Assembly: GCA_019058515.1 (NCBI GenBank)
Contig: JAHPYY010000063.1
Span: 4,232-68,231, forward strand
Direction: 5' to 3'
DNA: 64,000 nt
DNA from: Promethearchaeota archaeon
GTDB lineage: Archaea > Asgardarchaeota > Lokiarchaeia > Sigynarchaeales > SOKP01
Below, piece by piece: positions 63,148-64,000 of the stretch. Position 1 is the stretch's first letter, and every line of letters begins with the position of its first letter. A program made the translations under genes and the position numbers. Under the pieces are notes generated by a model. It saw only the letters and a list, made by a program, of their open reading frames with translations. It was not told the DNA's origin and did no database searches.

Positions 63148-63813
63148 TTATATCCCAAAAAATGATAGGACAAGAGGTATTACAGATGTAAGGAGGGTTA
63201 TAATTAAATTCCGCATGGTTTTTGGATTGTACGGCCATGTGTGGATTTTTTCAATCTCGTAGTAGAAACGATGAATATCGCAGATGTTTCTATAATCAAT
63301 ACCATCTGGATCGTGAGTGTAAAGAATGTTTTGAATGGTGTTTAACACCTTTTCCATCTCGGTTTTTTTAAAATCAAGCATGCGTGAATGAATGTGAACC
63401 GTGTCAATGAATAGCAATATAACGAGGACTACAATGATTACAAATCCAACTATTATATTTATGATCCCGTTGTAATAATTATCAAATATGAATATCCAAA
63501 TGAGTCCAATCGCACTTAAGAAAAAACTTACCCCAATGACGGGAATCGATATGTTAATAATAAATCGACCTATTTTATCAAAAGAGCCAAATCTTAGCTC
63601 CTTATAATTAATGCGAAGAGAAAATCCAGGAGTTCCAAGTTTGTTGATACTACTAAAAACTGAGACAATCACGATTATAGTAGAGATACCTAGAAGAGCC
63701 GTTAAGAAATTGATGAGAGTTCCCGCGATGATATATACTAGGTAAAGATTAGATATTTGAGGATCGACACCGTGGTAAGTAGGAAACCCAATGTACGCGA
63801 TACCTCCATACAT
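63148..63813 (-). CDS. Hypothetical multi-pass membrane protein
   Basis: 221 residues with about five hydrophobic segments (LYLVYIIAGTLINFLTALLG, IINISIPVIGVSFFLSAIG and IIVGFVIIVVLVILLF among them) and a short cytoplasmic region before the last helix (LITLLTSVIPLVLSFFGI). The ATG at 63813 cuts a hydrophobic stretch. The same phase is open upstream for about 20 codons (KAEIFIPLFLALMYGGIAY), so the true start may be a non-ATG codon further up. Function unknown. Confidence 0.6.
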   Translation of the reverse strand: MYGGIAYIGFPTYHGVDPQISNLYLVYIIAGTLINFLTALLGISTIIVIVSVFSSINKLGTPGFSLRINYKELRFGSFDKIGRFIINISIPVIGVSFFLSAIGLIWIFIFDNYYNGIINIIVGFVIIVVLVILLFIDTVHIHSRMLDFKKTEMEKVLNTIQNILYTHDPDGIDYRNICDIHRFYYEIEKIHTWPYNPKTMRNLIITLLTSVIPLVLSFFGI

Positions 63814-63882
63814 AAGAGCTAAAAAGAGAGGGATGAATATTTCTGCTTTTGAATTAATATGAGTATTTAATTATTTATTTTT

Positions 63883-64000
63883 TTATTTCTTTTTTTCCGT
63901 GGTCGGTAAACCGACGAAATTTTCTATTGTACGGATCACCCCCGTGATTTTATAAGCGTCGAAAGAAATGTTTGCGTCAATTGTTCTTGATTTTGGTATA
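63883..64000 (-). CDS. C-terminal end of a gene running off the right edge
   Basis: The minus-strand phase ending in TAA at 63883-63885 is open to the window edge and encodes the last 38 residues (IPKSRTIDANISFDAYKITG, then TIENFVGLP and a KKK tail). Coding composition is plausible and the gap to the membrane-protein gene is short (about 70 bp), but too little is visible to name it. Confidence 0.45.
   Translation of the reverse strand, partial: IPKSRTIDANISFDAYKITGVIRTIENFVGLPTTEKKK

Noticed and set aside
1..64000. tRNA, rRNA genes and CRISPR arrays
   Set aside because: I looked for GGTTCRA-type T-loops in intergenic DNA, rRNA-like blocks and regularly spaced repeats and saw none; the only multi-copy repeat is the EF-1A flank.

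Overview
The window is an AT-rich archaeal chromosome segment, most likely from an Asgard archaeon (Promethearchaeota). The information-processing genes are archaeal/eukaryotic in type: split RNA polymerase rpoA1/rpoA2, Rpo11, TFS, EF-1A, aIF2-alpha, Nop10, Csl4, PCNA, PriS/PriL, GINS, RFC-S, and ribosomal proteins S7, S12, S27e, L44e and L30e. Alongside them are two eukaryote-like small GTPases (one Arf-like, one Rab-like), a histone gene, and a 359-residue protein whose start looks like Asgard longin/roadblock-type proteins. The lineage within Asgard cannot be fixed from this sequence. I saw no rRNA or tRNA gene and no CRISPR array.

Layout. 1-9.7 kb: uvrB (off the left edge) carrying a 529-residue intein in its P-loop, a very long oligosaccharyltransferase (AglB/Stt3), truA and rfcS. 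9.8-14.8 kb: an accessory block with an unrecognised 570-residue protein and an Avs-like defence protein (Mrr-type nuclease, STAND ATPase, TPR) whose reading frame is cut by one in-frame TAG. 15-20.9 kb: enolase, a METTL5-like methylase, the csl4-rpo11 group, an RNase III-like protein, DUF99, an Arf-like GTPase and a membrane protein. 21-26 kb: a decaying stretch with a broken luciferase-like oxidoreductase, an M28 peptidase, a truncated S9 peptidase and an MgtC-like membrane protein. 26-33.6 kb: DUF3795, a geranylgeranyl-reductase-like flavoprotein, an aminotransferase plus kinase-like protein, an SRPBCC protein plus HxlR regulator, and EF-1A. A repeat derived from the EF-1A 3' flank occurs three times and brackets these gene pairs. 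33.7-35 kb: gene remnants.

35-46.4 kb: a translation/replication supercluster (aIF2-alpha, nop10, GINS, priS, priL, pcn, an OB-fold protein, tfs, rps27e, rpl44e), interrupted by a methyltransferase and a carotenoid-desaturase-like flavoprotein, then three tiny overlapping genes. 46.5-50.1 kb: a membrane protein, pyrB, and an HTH/ATP-cone/NrdD-like protein without a visible radical site. 50.2-57.3 kb: rps7 and rps12 (divergent), nusA, rpl30e, rpoA2 and rpoA1. 57.5-64 kb: the longin-like protein, a membrane zinc-ribbon protein, a Rab-like GTPase, a frameshifted histone gene, a coiled-coil protein and small or membrane proteins.

The housekeeping genes form recognisable archaeal superoperons that have been broken up and partly inverted. 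The most unusual content is the intein, the interrupted Avs-like gene, the triplicated repeat with its gene cassettes, the HTH/ATP-cone/NrdD-like protein, the frameshifted histone and the micro-operon of sub-60-residue genes. All protein names come from reading motifs by eye; no database search was run.
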